Shown: positions 36,615 to 44,391 of the stretch, one piece after another
How the letters are laid out: each line of letters opens with the position of its first letter
Position numbering within the stretch: the stretch's first letter is position 1
DNA from: Myxococcus stipitatus
GTDB lineage: Bacteria > Myxococcota > Myxococcia > Myxococcales > Myxococcaceae
Direction: 5' to 3'
NCBI RefSeq assembly: GCF_038561935.1
Contig: NZ_CP102770.1
Location: forward strand, 2,108,001 to 2,172,000
DNA length: 64,000 bases
Translations under genes and position numbers: made by a program
Notes under the pieces: model-generated
Database searches by the model: none
Told to the model about the DNA's origin: nothing
What the model saw: only the letters and a program-made list of their open reading frames with translations

Positions 36615-37565
36615 GTGAACACGCAAGTCGCGCTCTGGGTGGGCTTCAACCTCTTCGTGCTGGCGATGCTGGCCGTGGACCTCGGGCTGTTCCACCGCAA
36701 GGACCACGTGGTGTCGCCCAAGGAAGCGGGCATCTGGACGCTGGTGTGGATTTCCATCAGCCTCGCGTTCTGCGGAGGCATCTGGCACTTCTCCGGCAGT
36801 ACGCCGGCGCTCCAGTGGCTGACGGCCTATGTCGTGGAGTACTCGCTCTCCGTCGACAACCTGTTCGTCTTCCTGATGGTGTTCAGCTACTTCCGGGTGG
36901 CGCCCGAGCACCAGCACCGGGTGCTGTTCTGGGGCATCCTGGGCGCGTTCGTGATGCGCGCGGTGCTCATCGTCGCCGGCGCCGCGCTGGTGCAGCGCTT
37001 CCACTGGCTCATCTACCTGTTCGGTGCCTTCCTCGTCTTCACCGCGGTGAAGATGCTCTTCTCCAAGGACGAGGAGATGGACCCGGAGCAGAAGGGCATC
37101 GTCAAGCTCGCGCGCCGGATGCTGCCGGTGGCCCGGCAGGGCGAGGGCAGCCGCTTCTTCATCACCGAGGACCAGCGCCGCAAGGTGACGCCGCTGTTCA
37201 TCGTCCTCCTGGTGGTGGAGGCGACCGACCTCTTGTTCGCGCTGGACTCCATCCCCGCCGTGCTGGGCATCAGCCAGGACGCCTTCATCGTCTACACGTC
37301 CAACGTGTGCGCCATCCTGGGCCTGCGCTCGCTGTTCTTCGTGGTGGCCAGCCTCATGGAGAAGTTCCACCTGCTGAAGGTGGGCCTGAGCGCCATCCTG
37401 GCCTTCGTGGGCGTGAAGATGCTGATTACCTACTTCGACATCCACGTCCCCATCAGCGTGTCGCTGGGGGCTATTGGCGGCATCCTCCTGGCCTCCATCG
37501 TCGCGTCGCTCATCTGGCCCAAGGCGCCGGAGTCGGGCGATGACCGGGAGAGCGCGAAAACCTGA
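36615..37565 (+). CDS. TerC-family integral membrane protein
   Basis: 316 residues from GTG 36615 (AGGA eight bases before). About nine hydrophobic helices are visible, starting VALWVGFNLFVLAMLAVDLGLF. TerC signatures are present: SVDNLFVFLMVFSYF near 91-105 and the paired EATDLLFALDSIPAVLGIS near 208-226, whose acidic residues are thought to bind a metal ion. TerC proteins act in tellurite resistance and in manganese export linked to secretion. It stands alone between glgX (74 bases) and apaG. Confidence 0.92.
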   Translation: MNTQVALWVGFNLFVLAMLAVDLGLFHRKDHVVSPKEAGIWTLVWISISLAFCGGIWHFSGSTPALQWLTAYVVEYSLSVDNLFVFLMVFSYFRVAPEHQHRVLFWGILGAFVMRAVLIVAGAALVQRFHWLIYLFGAFLVFTAVKMLFSKDEEMDPEQKGIVKLARRMLPVARQGEGSRFFITEDQRRKVTPLFIVLLVVEATDLLFALDSIPAVLGISQDAFIVYTSNVCAILGLRSLFFVVASLMEKFHLLKVGLSAILAFVGVKMLITYFDIHVPISVSLGAIGGILLASIVASLIWPKAPESGDDRESAKT

Positions 37566-37572
37566 GCCCTGG

Positions 37573-37596
37573 CCGGCGGGCCCGCCGGGGTTTTCC
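37573..37596 (+). terminator. Terminator after TerC gene
   Basis: Perfect palindrome CCGGCGGGCCCGCCGG (37573-37588) followed by GG and TTTT. It lies 8 bases after the TerC stop and before apaG. Confidence 0.75.
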
Positions 37597-37632
37597 TTGC
37601 AACCCGGGGGCCTTGCCTTCAAATGTGGAGGC

Positions 37633-38019
37633 ATGTCTTCCAGCGCCACCACTGACGGGATTCGCATCACCGTGAAGCCGGCCTATTGGCCGGAGCGCAG
37701 CTCGCCCGAGTCGGGCCAGTACGCCTTCATGTACACGGTGGAAATCGTCAACGAGGGGGAGGCGCCCGCACAGCTCAAGTCGCGCCACTGGCTCATCACC
37801 GACGCCACCGGGAAGGTGGAAGAGGTGAAGGGGGAGGGCGTGGTGGGCCGGCAGCCCCGCCTGGCTCCGAGCGAGCGCTTCGAGTACACGAGCTGGGCGA
37901 TGTTGCGCACGCCGTTCGGCACCATGCGCGGCAGCTACGAGATGGAGCGGCCGGACGGGTCGACCTTCGAGGCGCGCATCGCGGAGTTCGCCCTCACCCT
38001 GCCCAACGCCCTGCACTGA
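37633..38019 (+). CDS. apaG: ApaG-family protein
   Basis: 128 residues, the usual ApaG size. The single FN3-like beta-sandwich is recognised by IRITVKPAYWPERSSP near 10-25, FMYTVEIVNEGEAPAQLKSRHW and the signature VVGRQPRLAPSERFEYTSW near 75-93. Function is not settled; E. coli ApaG is linked to Ap4A metabolism and magnesium. Its stop TGA overlaps the hemH start by one base, so the two are coupled. The metallophosphatase at 3 kb is a possible functional relative through Ap4A, but is distant. Confidence 0.92.
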   Translation: MSSSATTDGIRITVKPAYWPERSSPESGQYAFMYTVEIVNEGEAPAQLKSRHWLITDATGKVEEVKGEGVVGRQPRLAPSERFEYTSWAMLRTPFGTMRGSYEMERPDGSTFEARIAEFALTLPNALH

Positions 38020-39080
38020 TGACGACTCCGGGCGCGAAGCGGGGCTTGCTGCTCCTCAACCTGGGGACTCCGGACGCGCCGGAGTCCGGGGCGGTGCGGC
38101 GGTATCTGCGGGAGTTCCTGAGCGACCCGCGGGTGGTGGACATCCACCCGGTGGGGCGCTGGCTGCTCCTCAACCTCATCATCCTGCCCGTGCGACCCGC
38201 GAAGAGCGCGGAGGCGTACCGCAAGGTGTGGATGCCCCAGGGCTCGCCCCTGCTGGTGTACAGCCGGGAGCTGGAGGCCGCGGTGCGCGGCCGGCTGGGT
38301 GGCGAGTACGAGGTGGCGCTGGGCATGCGCTACGGCACGCCCTCCATCCCCGACGCGGTGGCGAGCCTGCGCGCGCGCGGGGTGATGGACTTCACCGTGC
38401 TGCCCCTCTATCCGCAGGAGGCCACGTCGTCGTCCGCGTCGTCGCTGGCGCGGGTGTACGAGGTGATGACGGAGGGCTGGGATGTGCCCAACGTGCGCGC
38501 GGTGCCGGCGTTCCACAGCCACCCGTCGTTCCTGGAGGCCTTCACGTCGGTGGCGCGGCCGGTGATTGCCGAGACGCGCTCGGACCACGTGCTCTTCAGC
38601 TTCCACGGCGTGCCGGAGCGGCACGTGCGCAAGACGGACACGTCGGGGCGGCACTGCTTTTCATCGGCGGGGTGCTGCGACACGCTCACCGAGGCCAACC
38701 GCCACTGCTACCGCGCGCAGTGCTTCTCCACCGCGCGAGGGCTGGCCGAGCGGCTGGGGCTGAAGGCGGAGGGGTGGAGCGTGTCCTTCCAGTCGCGGCT
38801 GGGCCGCACCCCGTGGGTGAAGCCCTACACGGACCTGGTGCTGCCGGAGCTGGCGAAGCGGGGCGTGAAGCGGCTGGCGGTGATGTGCCCGTCCTTCGTC
38901 GCCGACTGCCTGGAGACGCTCGAGGAAGTGGGGCTGCGCGCCCGCGAGCAGTTCGTGGAGGCGGGGGGCGAGGCGCTGACGCTCGTCCCCTCGCTCAACG
39001 CCCACCCGGACTGGGTGGACGCCGTGGTGCGGATGGTGCGCGAGTCCGACGGCGCGCCTACTGCTGCGGCTTCGCGGTAG
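38019..39080 (+). CDS. hemH: Ferrochelatase with internal cysteine cluster
   Basis: 353 residues. LLLLNLGTPDAPESGAVRRYLREFL near 9-33 and VLFSFHGVPERH near 190-201 (the catalytic histidine) are the family signatures; the enzyme inserts ferrous iron into a porphyrin in the last steps of haem synthesis. Between 212 and 234 it has five cysteines (HCFSSAGCC, then HCYRAQC). A [2Fe-2S] cluster bound by such an internal set of four cysteines was described for Myxococcus ferrochelatase, so this copy should carry it. It is coupled to apaG and overlaps the convergent lipoprotein gene by 23 bases. Confidence 0.95.
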   Translation: MTTPGAKRGLLLLNLGTPDAPESGAVRRYLREFLSDPRVVDIHPVGRWLLLNLIILPVRPAKSAEAYRKVWMPQGSPLLVYSRELEAAVRGRLGGEYEVALGMRYGTPSIPDAVASLRARGVMDFTVLPLYPQEATSSSASSLARVYEVMTEGWDVPNVRAVPAFHSHPSFLEAFTSVARPVIAETRSDHVLFSFHGVPERHVRKTDTSGRHCFSSAGCCDTLTEANRHCYRAQCFSTARGLAERLGLKAEGWSVSFQSRLGRTPWVKPYTDLVLPELAKRGVKRLAVMCPSFVADCLETLEEVGLRAREQFVEAGGEALTLVPSLNAHPDWVDAVVRMVRESDGAPTAAASR

Positions 39081-40086
39081 GCGCGGACGCGGGAGGCGAC
39101 TCCAGCTCGGTGAGCTTCAGCTTCACCGTGCCGGGCGGCACCTGGAGCGCGTTCGCGGGGAAGGCGCCGCTCGTGGTCGCCGCGATGCTGCCCTCCCACG
39201 AACGCCAGCGGCCGGCCTTCACCAGGAACTCACCCTTGCCGGTGATGCGCACCTCGGCGGAGGCGGGCACGGTGGGCGGAGCGGCGTCCTCGGCGGAGGC
39301 CCCGTCCGTGTCCGGGTCCCCGGCGTGCGCGGGCACGGCGGGCGGCGGGCGGCGCTGGGTCATCTTGCCGTTGAGCTGCTCGGACACGTCGTATTCCAGC
39401 GTGGCCACCTGCTCGCCACCGTCGGCGGGGGTGAGCGCGGTGAGCGTCACGCGGTTGCGGCGCTCCGACTTGACGATGGCGAACGCGGGGCCCAGCGAGT
39501 CGTGCGTCAGCAGCTCCGTGGCCAGGGCCCAGGTGTCCTTGGGGCCCACGGCGGCCATGGGCAGCTCCATCACCAGCGAGGCCGTGTTGCGGGTGATGCC
39601 CTGGAGGCCGTCGAGCACGAAGCCGCGCTCGCTCATGGCGCCGGAGTCCTCCGCGGCGCTGTTGCCCTCGGGGATGACGCGCAGGTGGTAGCCGCCCGAG
39701 TTCGAGCGCTCCACCACGTAGGTGAACGAACCGGGGAACGAGGACGCGGCCACGGGCGCGCGCTCCACCTTGGGCTCCGGCTTGTCCTTGCCCTTGCCCT
39801 TCTTGCCCTTGGTGTCCTCCGCGGGCTCGGTGGGGGCGGCGGGCGCGGAGCCCTGACGGTCCAGGGTGAGGCGGTAGGCGACGGGGGTGTTCCCGGCGAG
39901 CTTCCAGCGCAGGGTGACCTTGGACGGGTCCACGGCGGGCGCGGCGGCTTGCGGCGCGGCCTTCGCATCGGGAGGGGGCGCGTCCTTCATGCCCGGCGGA
40001 CGGGGGATGGGCTCGAGCTGCCCTCGGGGTTCTTCCTTGCAGGCGGACAGCGACAGGGCGACGACCAGGCCGAACAGGCTTCGCAT
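39058..40086 (-). CDS. Lipoprotein of unknown function
   Basis: 342 residues from ATG 40086, where MRSLFGLVVALSLSAC gives a clean lipobox (LSAC). The mature N-terminus is proline/alanine-rich with charged patches (TKGKKGKGKDKPEPKVERA), then a beta-rich domain from SFPGSFTYVVERSNSG onward with repeated LxVxxxVT strands. It resembles DUF6263-type lipoproteins in layout. No enzyme motif. Convergent with hemH (23-base overlap) and followed in the other direction by a 182-base gap to the Sua5 gene. Confidence 0.8.
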   Translation of the reverse strand: MRSLFGLVVALSLSACKEEPRGQLEPIPRPPGMKDAPPPDAKAAPQAAAPAVDPSKVTLRWKLAGNTPVAYRLTLDRQGSAPAAPTEPAEDTKGKKGKGKDKPEPKVERAPVAASSFPGSFTYVVERSNSGGYHLRVIPEGNSAAEDSGAMSERGFVLDGLQGITRNTASLVMELPMAAVGPKDTWALATELLTHDSLGPAFAIVKSERRNRVTLTALTPADGGEQVATLEYDVSEQLNGKMTQRRPPPAVPAHAGDPDTDGASAEDAAPPTVPASAEVRITGKGEFLVKAGRWRSWEGSIAATTSGAFPANALQVPPGTVKLKLTELESPPASAPTAKPQQ

Positions 40087-40268
40087 CACGCGGGGACGCT
40101 CCTCTGGGAGTACTGGGCGGGATACCGGAGCCCATTCAGGCATTCAAGTCCGTCACCCGGCCGCATTATCCACGGCCTCGGCCTGGGAGCGCGTGCTCAT
40201 TCACTTGCAGCCCCAACGCAGGATGGCTGATTGCGTCATGAACATGCGTTGGGGAAGCCGCGTGTGAC

Positions 40269-41240
40269 TCAGGGGCCCGGGTCGCGAGGCGCGGCGGCGC
40301 GCGAGAGTCTGTCGCGCACCGCGATGCCCAGGCCGCTGGCCGAGGGGAGGCAGGCGACGAGCACGTCATGTCCTTGCTCATCCGCCTCGCGCAGCCGGGC
40401 GTAGAGCACACGTGCGGCGCCGGCCGGGTCCGCGGGCACGTCGAAGCGCGCGACGTCGGCGGGCAGCGGGAGTCCCTCGGGGCCCAGCACGCCCACGCGC
40501 AGACCTTGCTCCCGCAGGGCCTGGACTCGCGCTGCGGCCTCGCCCGGCTCGGCGAGCACGACACCGGCGCGCGGTGCGTAGTGCGACGCGAGCGAGCCCG
40601 ACACGCGGACGTGCGTGGAGGTCTTCACGGGGACGGCGTGGCCGAGCACCCGCTCGATGTCCTCGGTGGACAGTCCGCCGGGTCGAAGGATGGAGGGCGC
40701 GCCGGAGCTCAGGTCGACGATGGTGGACTCCACGCCCACGGTGCAGGGCCCGCCGTCGAGGACCAGGTCCACGTCGTCACCCAGGTCCACGCGGACGTGC
40801 TCCGCGGTGGTGGGGCTCACCCGGCCGAAGCGGTTGGCGCTGGGCGCCGCGAGTCCTCCGCCCAGGGCCTTCAGCACGGCGAGGGCCACCGGGTGTCCCG
40901 GCACGCGCAGGGCCACCGTGTCCTGGCCTCCCGTGACGGCGTCCGTGGCGCGGGGCGTGCGGGGCAGGACGAGCGTGAGGGGGCCGGGCCAGAAGGCGCG
41001 GGCGAGCGGGTACGCGGCCGGGGGGATGTCCCGGGCCCACGAGGACAGGTGCTCGAGACCGGACAGGTGGACGATGAGCGGGTGGGTCGCGGGGCGGCCC
41101 TTGATGGCGAAGACGCGACGCACGGCCAGCTCGTCCTCGGCGTTGGCCGCGAGGCCGTACACCGTCTCCGTGGGCAAGGCGATGACGCCGCCGCGCCGCA
41201 GCATTTCCACCGCGCGCTCGACGAGCTCCGGATTTAGCAT
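40269..41240 (-). CDS. sua5: Threonylcarbamoyl-AMP synthase (Sua5 type)
   Basis: 323 residues. YrdC domain (1-200): GGVIALPTETVYGLAANA near 17-34, KGRPATHPLIVH near 47, FWPGPLTLVLPR near 82-93, APSANRFGRVSPT near 131-143 and STIVDLSSGAPSILRPG near 167. The C-terminal Sua5 domain (HYAPRAGVVLAEPGEAAARV onwards) distinguishes it from the short TsaC. It makes the AMP intermediate for t6A at position 37 of tRNAs reading ANN codons. Start ATG 41240 is 31 bases from the divergent epimerase start, leaving almost no room for separate promoters. Confidence 0.93.
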   Translation of the reverse strand: MLNPELVERAVEMLRRGGVIALPTETVYGLAANAEDELAVRRVFAIKGRPATHPLIVHLSGLEHLSSWARDIPPAAYPLARAFWPGPLTLVLPRTPRATDAVTGGQDTVALRVPGHPVALAVLKALGGGLAAPSANRFGRVSPTTAEHVRVDLGDDVDLVLDGGPCTVGVESTIVDLSSGAPSILRPGGLSTEDIERVLGHAVPVKTSTHVRVSGSLASHYAPRAGVVLAEPGEAAARVQALREQGLRVGVLGPEGLPLPADVARFDVPADPAGAARVLYARLREADEQGHDVLVACLPSASGLGIAVRDRLSRAAAPRDPGP

Positions 41241-41271
41241 GGGGGTTCGCACTGTCGCGCCAGGAGCAACC

Positions 41272-42690
41272 ATGGGCAAGTCGCACGTCTTCAATGCACG
41301 TGCTCGGATGCCGGTTTCCGCCTCCGAGCTGTTCGCCTGGCACGCTCGGGAAGGGGCGCTCCCTCGGCTGACGCCTCCCTGGGAGCGGATGGAGCTCCTG
41401 GAGCGCTCGGGCGATGGCCTCCAGGTGGGCGCCCGCGTGGTGATGAAGATGCGCGTGGGGCCCTTTGCCCGCCGCTGGGTGGCCGAGCACACCGCGTACA
41501 TCCAGGACTCGCTCTTCCAGGACAGCCAGGTCTCCGGCCCGTTCTCGAAGTGGGTCCACACGCATCGCTTCTGGCCGGAGCCCGCGCAGGGCACCTCCAT
41601 CCTCGAGGACGAGGTGGAGTACGCGCTGCCCCTGGGCGGGCTGGGGAGCCTGGTGGGCGGGGGCTTCGCGCGGCGCACGCTGGAGCGGGTGTTCGCCTAT
41701 CGCCACCGGGTGACGGGCATGGACCTGCGCCGTCACGCGGCCTTCGCGTCGCGGGGACCGCTCTCGGTGGCCATCACGGGGGCGTCGGGCCTGGTGGGCT
41801 CGGCGCTGGTGCCGCTGCTCACCACGGGGGGCCATGGCGTGAAGCGGCTGGTGCGGAGGAAGGCGGAGGCCTCGCGAGGCGAGGTGGCGTGGGCGCCCGA
41901 CAAGGGCGAGGTGGACACGGCGGCGCTCGAGGGCGTGGACGCGGTGGTGCACCTGGCGGGCGTCAACGTCGCGGGCAAGCGCTGGTCGCCCGAGTACAAG
42001 GACGCCATCCTGAAGAGTCGCGCGGAGGGCACGCTCGCGCTGTCGGAGGCGCTGGCGCGGATGAAGCGCAAGCCGCGCGTGCTGGTGTGCGCCGCGGGTG
42101 TCGGCATCTACGGCGACCGGGGGGATGAGCCGCTCACCGAGACGAGCGCGCCGGGCACGGGCTTCCTCGCGGACGTGTGCCGCGTCTGGGAGGCCGCCAC
42201 CGCGCCCGCGGAGGCCGCGGGGATTCGCGTGGTGAACCTGCGCATCGGCCCGGTGCTGGACGCGCGGGAGGGCGCGCTGGCGAAGATGGTGCCCCCCTTC
42301 CTCGCGGGAGGCGGCGGGCCCATCGCCTCCGGGCGGCAGTGGATGAGCTGGGTGTCCTTGGAGGACCTGCTGGGCCTCATCCACTTCAGCCTCTTCACCG
42401 ACGCGGCGCGCGGCCCCATCAACGCGGTGGCGCCGGGGGCGGTGCGGCAGGGGGATTTCGCCCGGACGCTCGGCCGCGTGCTGCGGCGTCCGGCGGTGCT
42501 GCCCATGCCGGGGGCGGTCATCCGGACGCTCTTCGGCGAGATGGGGCAGGAGGCCCTGCTGGCGGGTGCCCGGGTGCTCCCCTCCAGGGCGGAGCAACTG
42601 GGTTACGCTTTCGTCCTGCCCGAGCTGGAAGGGGCGCTGCGCTTCACGCTGGGCCGCACCACGGAGGGGCTCGAGGTCCGCCACGACTGA
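41272..42690 (+). CDS. SRPBCC-TIGR01777 epimerase fusion
   Basis: 472 residues from ATG 41272 behind CAGGAGCAACC. Residues 1-155 are an SRPBCC/START-like cavity domain (FNARARMPVSASELFAWH, then a WVAEHTAYIQDSLFQDSQ strand series). Residues about 165-470 are the TIGR01777/SDR39U1 epimerase: ITGASGLVGSALVPLL near 165-180, VVHLAGVNVAGKRW near 225, GVGIYGDRGDEPLTE near 275 and MSWVSLEDLLGLI. Fusion of the two domains occurs in several bacterial groups. Function unknown, possibly coupled to cell division or lipid metabolism in other species. Divergent from sua5. Confidence 0.9.
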   Translation: MGKSHVFNARARMPVSASELFAWHAREGALPRLTPPWERMELLERSGDGLQVGARVVMKMRVGPFARRWVAEHTAYIQDSLFQDSQVSGPFSKWVHTHRFWPEPAQGTSILEDEVEYALPLGGLGSLVGGGFARRTLERVFAYRHRVTGMDLRRHAAFASRGPLSVAITGASGLVGSALVPLLTTGGHGVKRLVRRKAEASRGEVAWAPDKGEVDTAALEGVDAVVHLAGVNVAGKRWSPEYKDAILKSRAEGTLALSEALARMKRKPRVLVCAAGVGIYGDRGDEPLTETSAPGTGFLADVCRVWEAATAPAEAAGIRVVNLRIGPVLDAREGALAKMVPPFLAGGGGPIASGRQWMSWVSLEDLLGLIHFSLFTDAARGPINAVAPGAVRQGDFARTLGRVLRRPAVLPMPGAVIRTLFGEMGQEALLAGARVLPSRAEQLGYAFVLPELEGALRFTLGRTTEGLEVRHD

Positions 42691-42742
42691 GCGGCTCGAT
42701 GCTTGACAATCCCCCCTACCGCGACTGATGGAATGGCTTTCT

Positions 42743-43672
42743 ATGATTCAGGTCGAAGGGCTGACCAAGTACTACGGTGAGCACGCGGCCATCCGGGACC
42801 TGGCCTTCACCATCGGGCAGGGTGAGGTCATCGGCTTCCTCGGCCTCAATGGCGCGGGCAAGTCGACGACGTTGAAGGTCCTGGGGTGCGTGCTGCTGCC
42901 GACCGCCGGGCGCGTCGTCATCGATGGCCATGACGTGGTGAGCAATGCCCACGAGGTCCGACAGCGCATCGGCTATCTCCCCGACGTGCCGCCGCTCTAC
43001 GACGAGATGACGGTGGGCGAGTACCTGGCCTACGTCGCGCGGCTGCGCGGCGTGACGGCGCGGGACACCGCCGCGAGAGTGGGGGAGGCCGAGGAGAAGA
43101 CAGGGCTCCGCGAGGTGGACGGCGAGCTCATCTCCACGCTCAGCCACGGCTACCGGCAGCGCGTGGGCGTGGCGCAGGCGCTGGTGCACAAGCCCGCGCT
43201 GCTCATCCTCGACGAGCCCACCAGCGGCCTGGACCCGAGGCAGATTGTGGAGATGCGCGACGTCATCCGGGGACTGAAGGGCACGCACACCGTCCTCGTC
43301 TCCAGCCACATCCTCCCGGAGATCTCCCAGACGTGTGACCGGCTCCTCATCATCCACAAGGGGACGCTGGTGGCGCAGGGGACGGAGGAGGAGCTGGGGC
43401 GGAAGATGGGCGGCGGAGGCTCCATCGAGGTCGAGGTGCGCGGCGACCAGGCGCGCGCGGTGGAGGTGCTCCAGGGCTTCGGCGCGGTGGAGGTGGACCG
43501 GGCCCAGGACGGTGTCGTGTCGCTGAGCCTGCGCGCTGCTCCCGACCTGCGTCCGCGCGTGGCGCAGGCGGTGGTGGGCGCGGGGCTGGAGCTCCTGCGC
43601 CTGGATCAGGGCGCGGGGCAGCTGGAGTCCATCTTCCTCAGGCTGACGCACGGCCAGGAGGTGCGCGCGTGA
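42743..43672 (+). CDS. ABC transporter ATP-binding protein (GldA-like)
   Basis: 309 residues from ATG 42743; an ATG five codons upstream (42728) is open. Walker A GLNGAGKST near 39-47, signature LSHGYRQRVGVAQ near 134-146, Walker B LLILDEPTSGLDP near 154-166 and switch histidine in SSHILPE near 190. First gene of a four-gene operon with an ABC-2 permease, a GldG-type protein and a DUF4340 protein, all with 4-base overlaps. The set matches the GldA/GldF/GldG layout first named in gliding Flavobacterium; the transported substrate is unknown. Confidence 0.93.
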   Translation: MIQVEGLTKYYGEHAAIRDLAFTIGQGEVIGFLGLNGAGKSTTLKVLGCVLLPTAGRVVIDGHDVVSNAHEVRQRIGYLPDVPPLYDEMTVGEYLAYVARLRGVTARDTAARVGEAEEKTGLREVDGELISTLSHGYRQRVGVAQALVHKPALLILDEPTSGLDPRQIVEMRDVIRGLKGTHTVLVSSHILPEISQTCDRLLIIHKGTLVAQGTEEELGRKMGGGGSIEVEVRGDQARAVEVLQGFGAVEVDRAQDGVVSLSLRAAPDLRPRVAQAVVGAGLELLRLDQGAGQLESIFLRLTHGQEVRA

Positions 43673-44391
43673 AGGCGCTGCTCATCGCCCGCCGCGAGCT
43701 GTCCGGTTACCTGCGCACGCTCAGCGGCTACGTCGTCATCGCGGTCATCCTCGCGTTGAACGGCCTGTTCTTCAACGCGTACGCCCTGGGCGGTGCGAGC
43801 AAGCGCTCCGCCGAGGTGCTGTCGCAGTTCTTCTATTACTCGAGCGGCTTCACCGTCGTCGCCTCGGTGTTCATCTCCATGCGGCTGCTCGCCGAGGAGC
43901 GGCAGACGGGGACGCTGCCGCTCTTGTATTCGTCGCCGCTGCGGGACCGCGACATCGTGCTGGGCAAGTTCCTGGCGGGCTTCGCCTTCCTGTCGCTCTA
44001 CGTGCTGTGCACGCTGTACATGCCGGTGCTGGTGCTGGTGAACGGCAAGGTGTCGCTGGGCCACGTGGCGGCGGGCTACCTGGGGTTGTTGCTGCTGGGC
44101 AGCGCGTCGCTCGCGGTGGGGACGTTCGGCTCGGCGCTGGCGCGCAACCAGCTGCTCGCGGCGATTACGTCCGCGGTGATGCTGGTGGCGCTCATCCTCT
44201 GCTGGCTCCTGGCGCGCATCACCGAGCAGCCGCTGTCGGATGTCTTCAGCGCGATGTCGCTGTGGAACCAGCACTTCCCGCCGTTCCAGTCGGGCCTCAT
44301 CCACGTGCGTGACGTCGTCTACTACGCGGTCGTCACCTACGTGGCGCTGTTCGCGGCCACGCGCGTGCTCGAAGCGCGGAGGTGGCGATGA
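43669..44391 (+). CDS. ABC-2-type permease (GldF-like)
   Basis: 240 residues from GTG 43669, overlapping the ATPase stop (GTGA). Six hydrophobic segments: YVVIAVILALNGLFFNAYA, TVVASVFISMRLL, FLAGFAFLSLYVLCTLYMPVLVL, AAGYLGLLLLGSASLAVG, AAITSAVMLVALILCWLL and YYAVVTYVALFAAT. The LLYSSPLRDRDIVLGKF loop is typical for ABC-2/Gld permeases. It forms the membrane part with the adjacent ATPase. Confidence 0.92.
   Translation: MKALLIARRELSGYLRTLSGYVVIAVILALNGLFFNAYALGGASKRSAEVLSQFFYYSSGFTVVASVFISMRLLAEERQTGTLPLLYSSPLRDRDIVLGKFLAGFAFLSLYVLCTLYMPVLVLVNGKVSLGHVAAGYLGLLLLGSASLAVGTFGSALARNQLLAAITSAVMLVALILCWLLARITEQPLSDVFSAMSLWNQHFPPFQSGLIHVRDVVYYAVVTYVALFAATRVLEARRWR

Noticed and set aside
42703..42735. 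A sigma-70 promoter (TTGACA at 42703) before the GldA-like gene
   Set aside because: The -35 hexamer is exact, but no acceptable -10 element lies at 16-18 bases.
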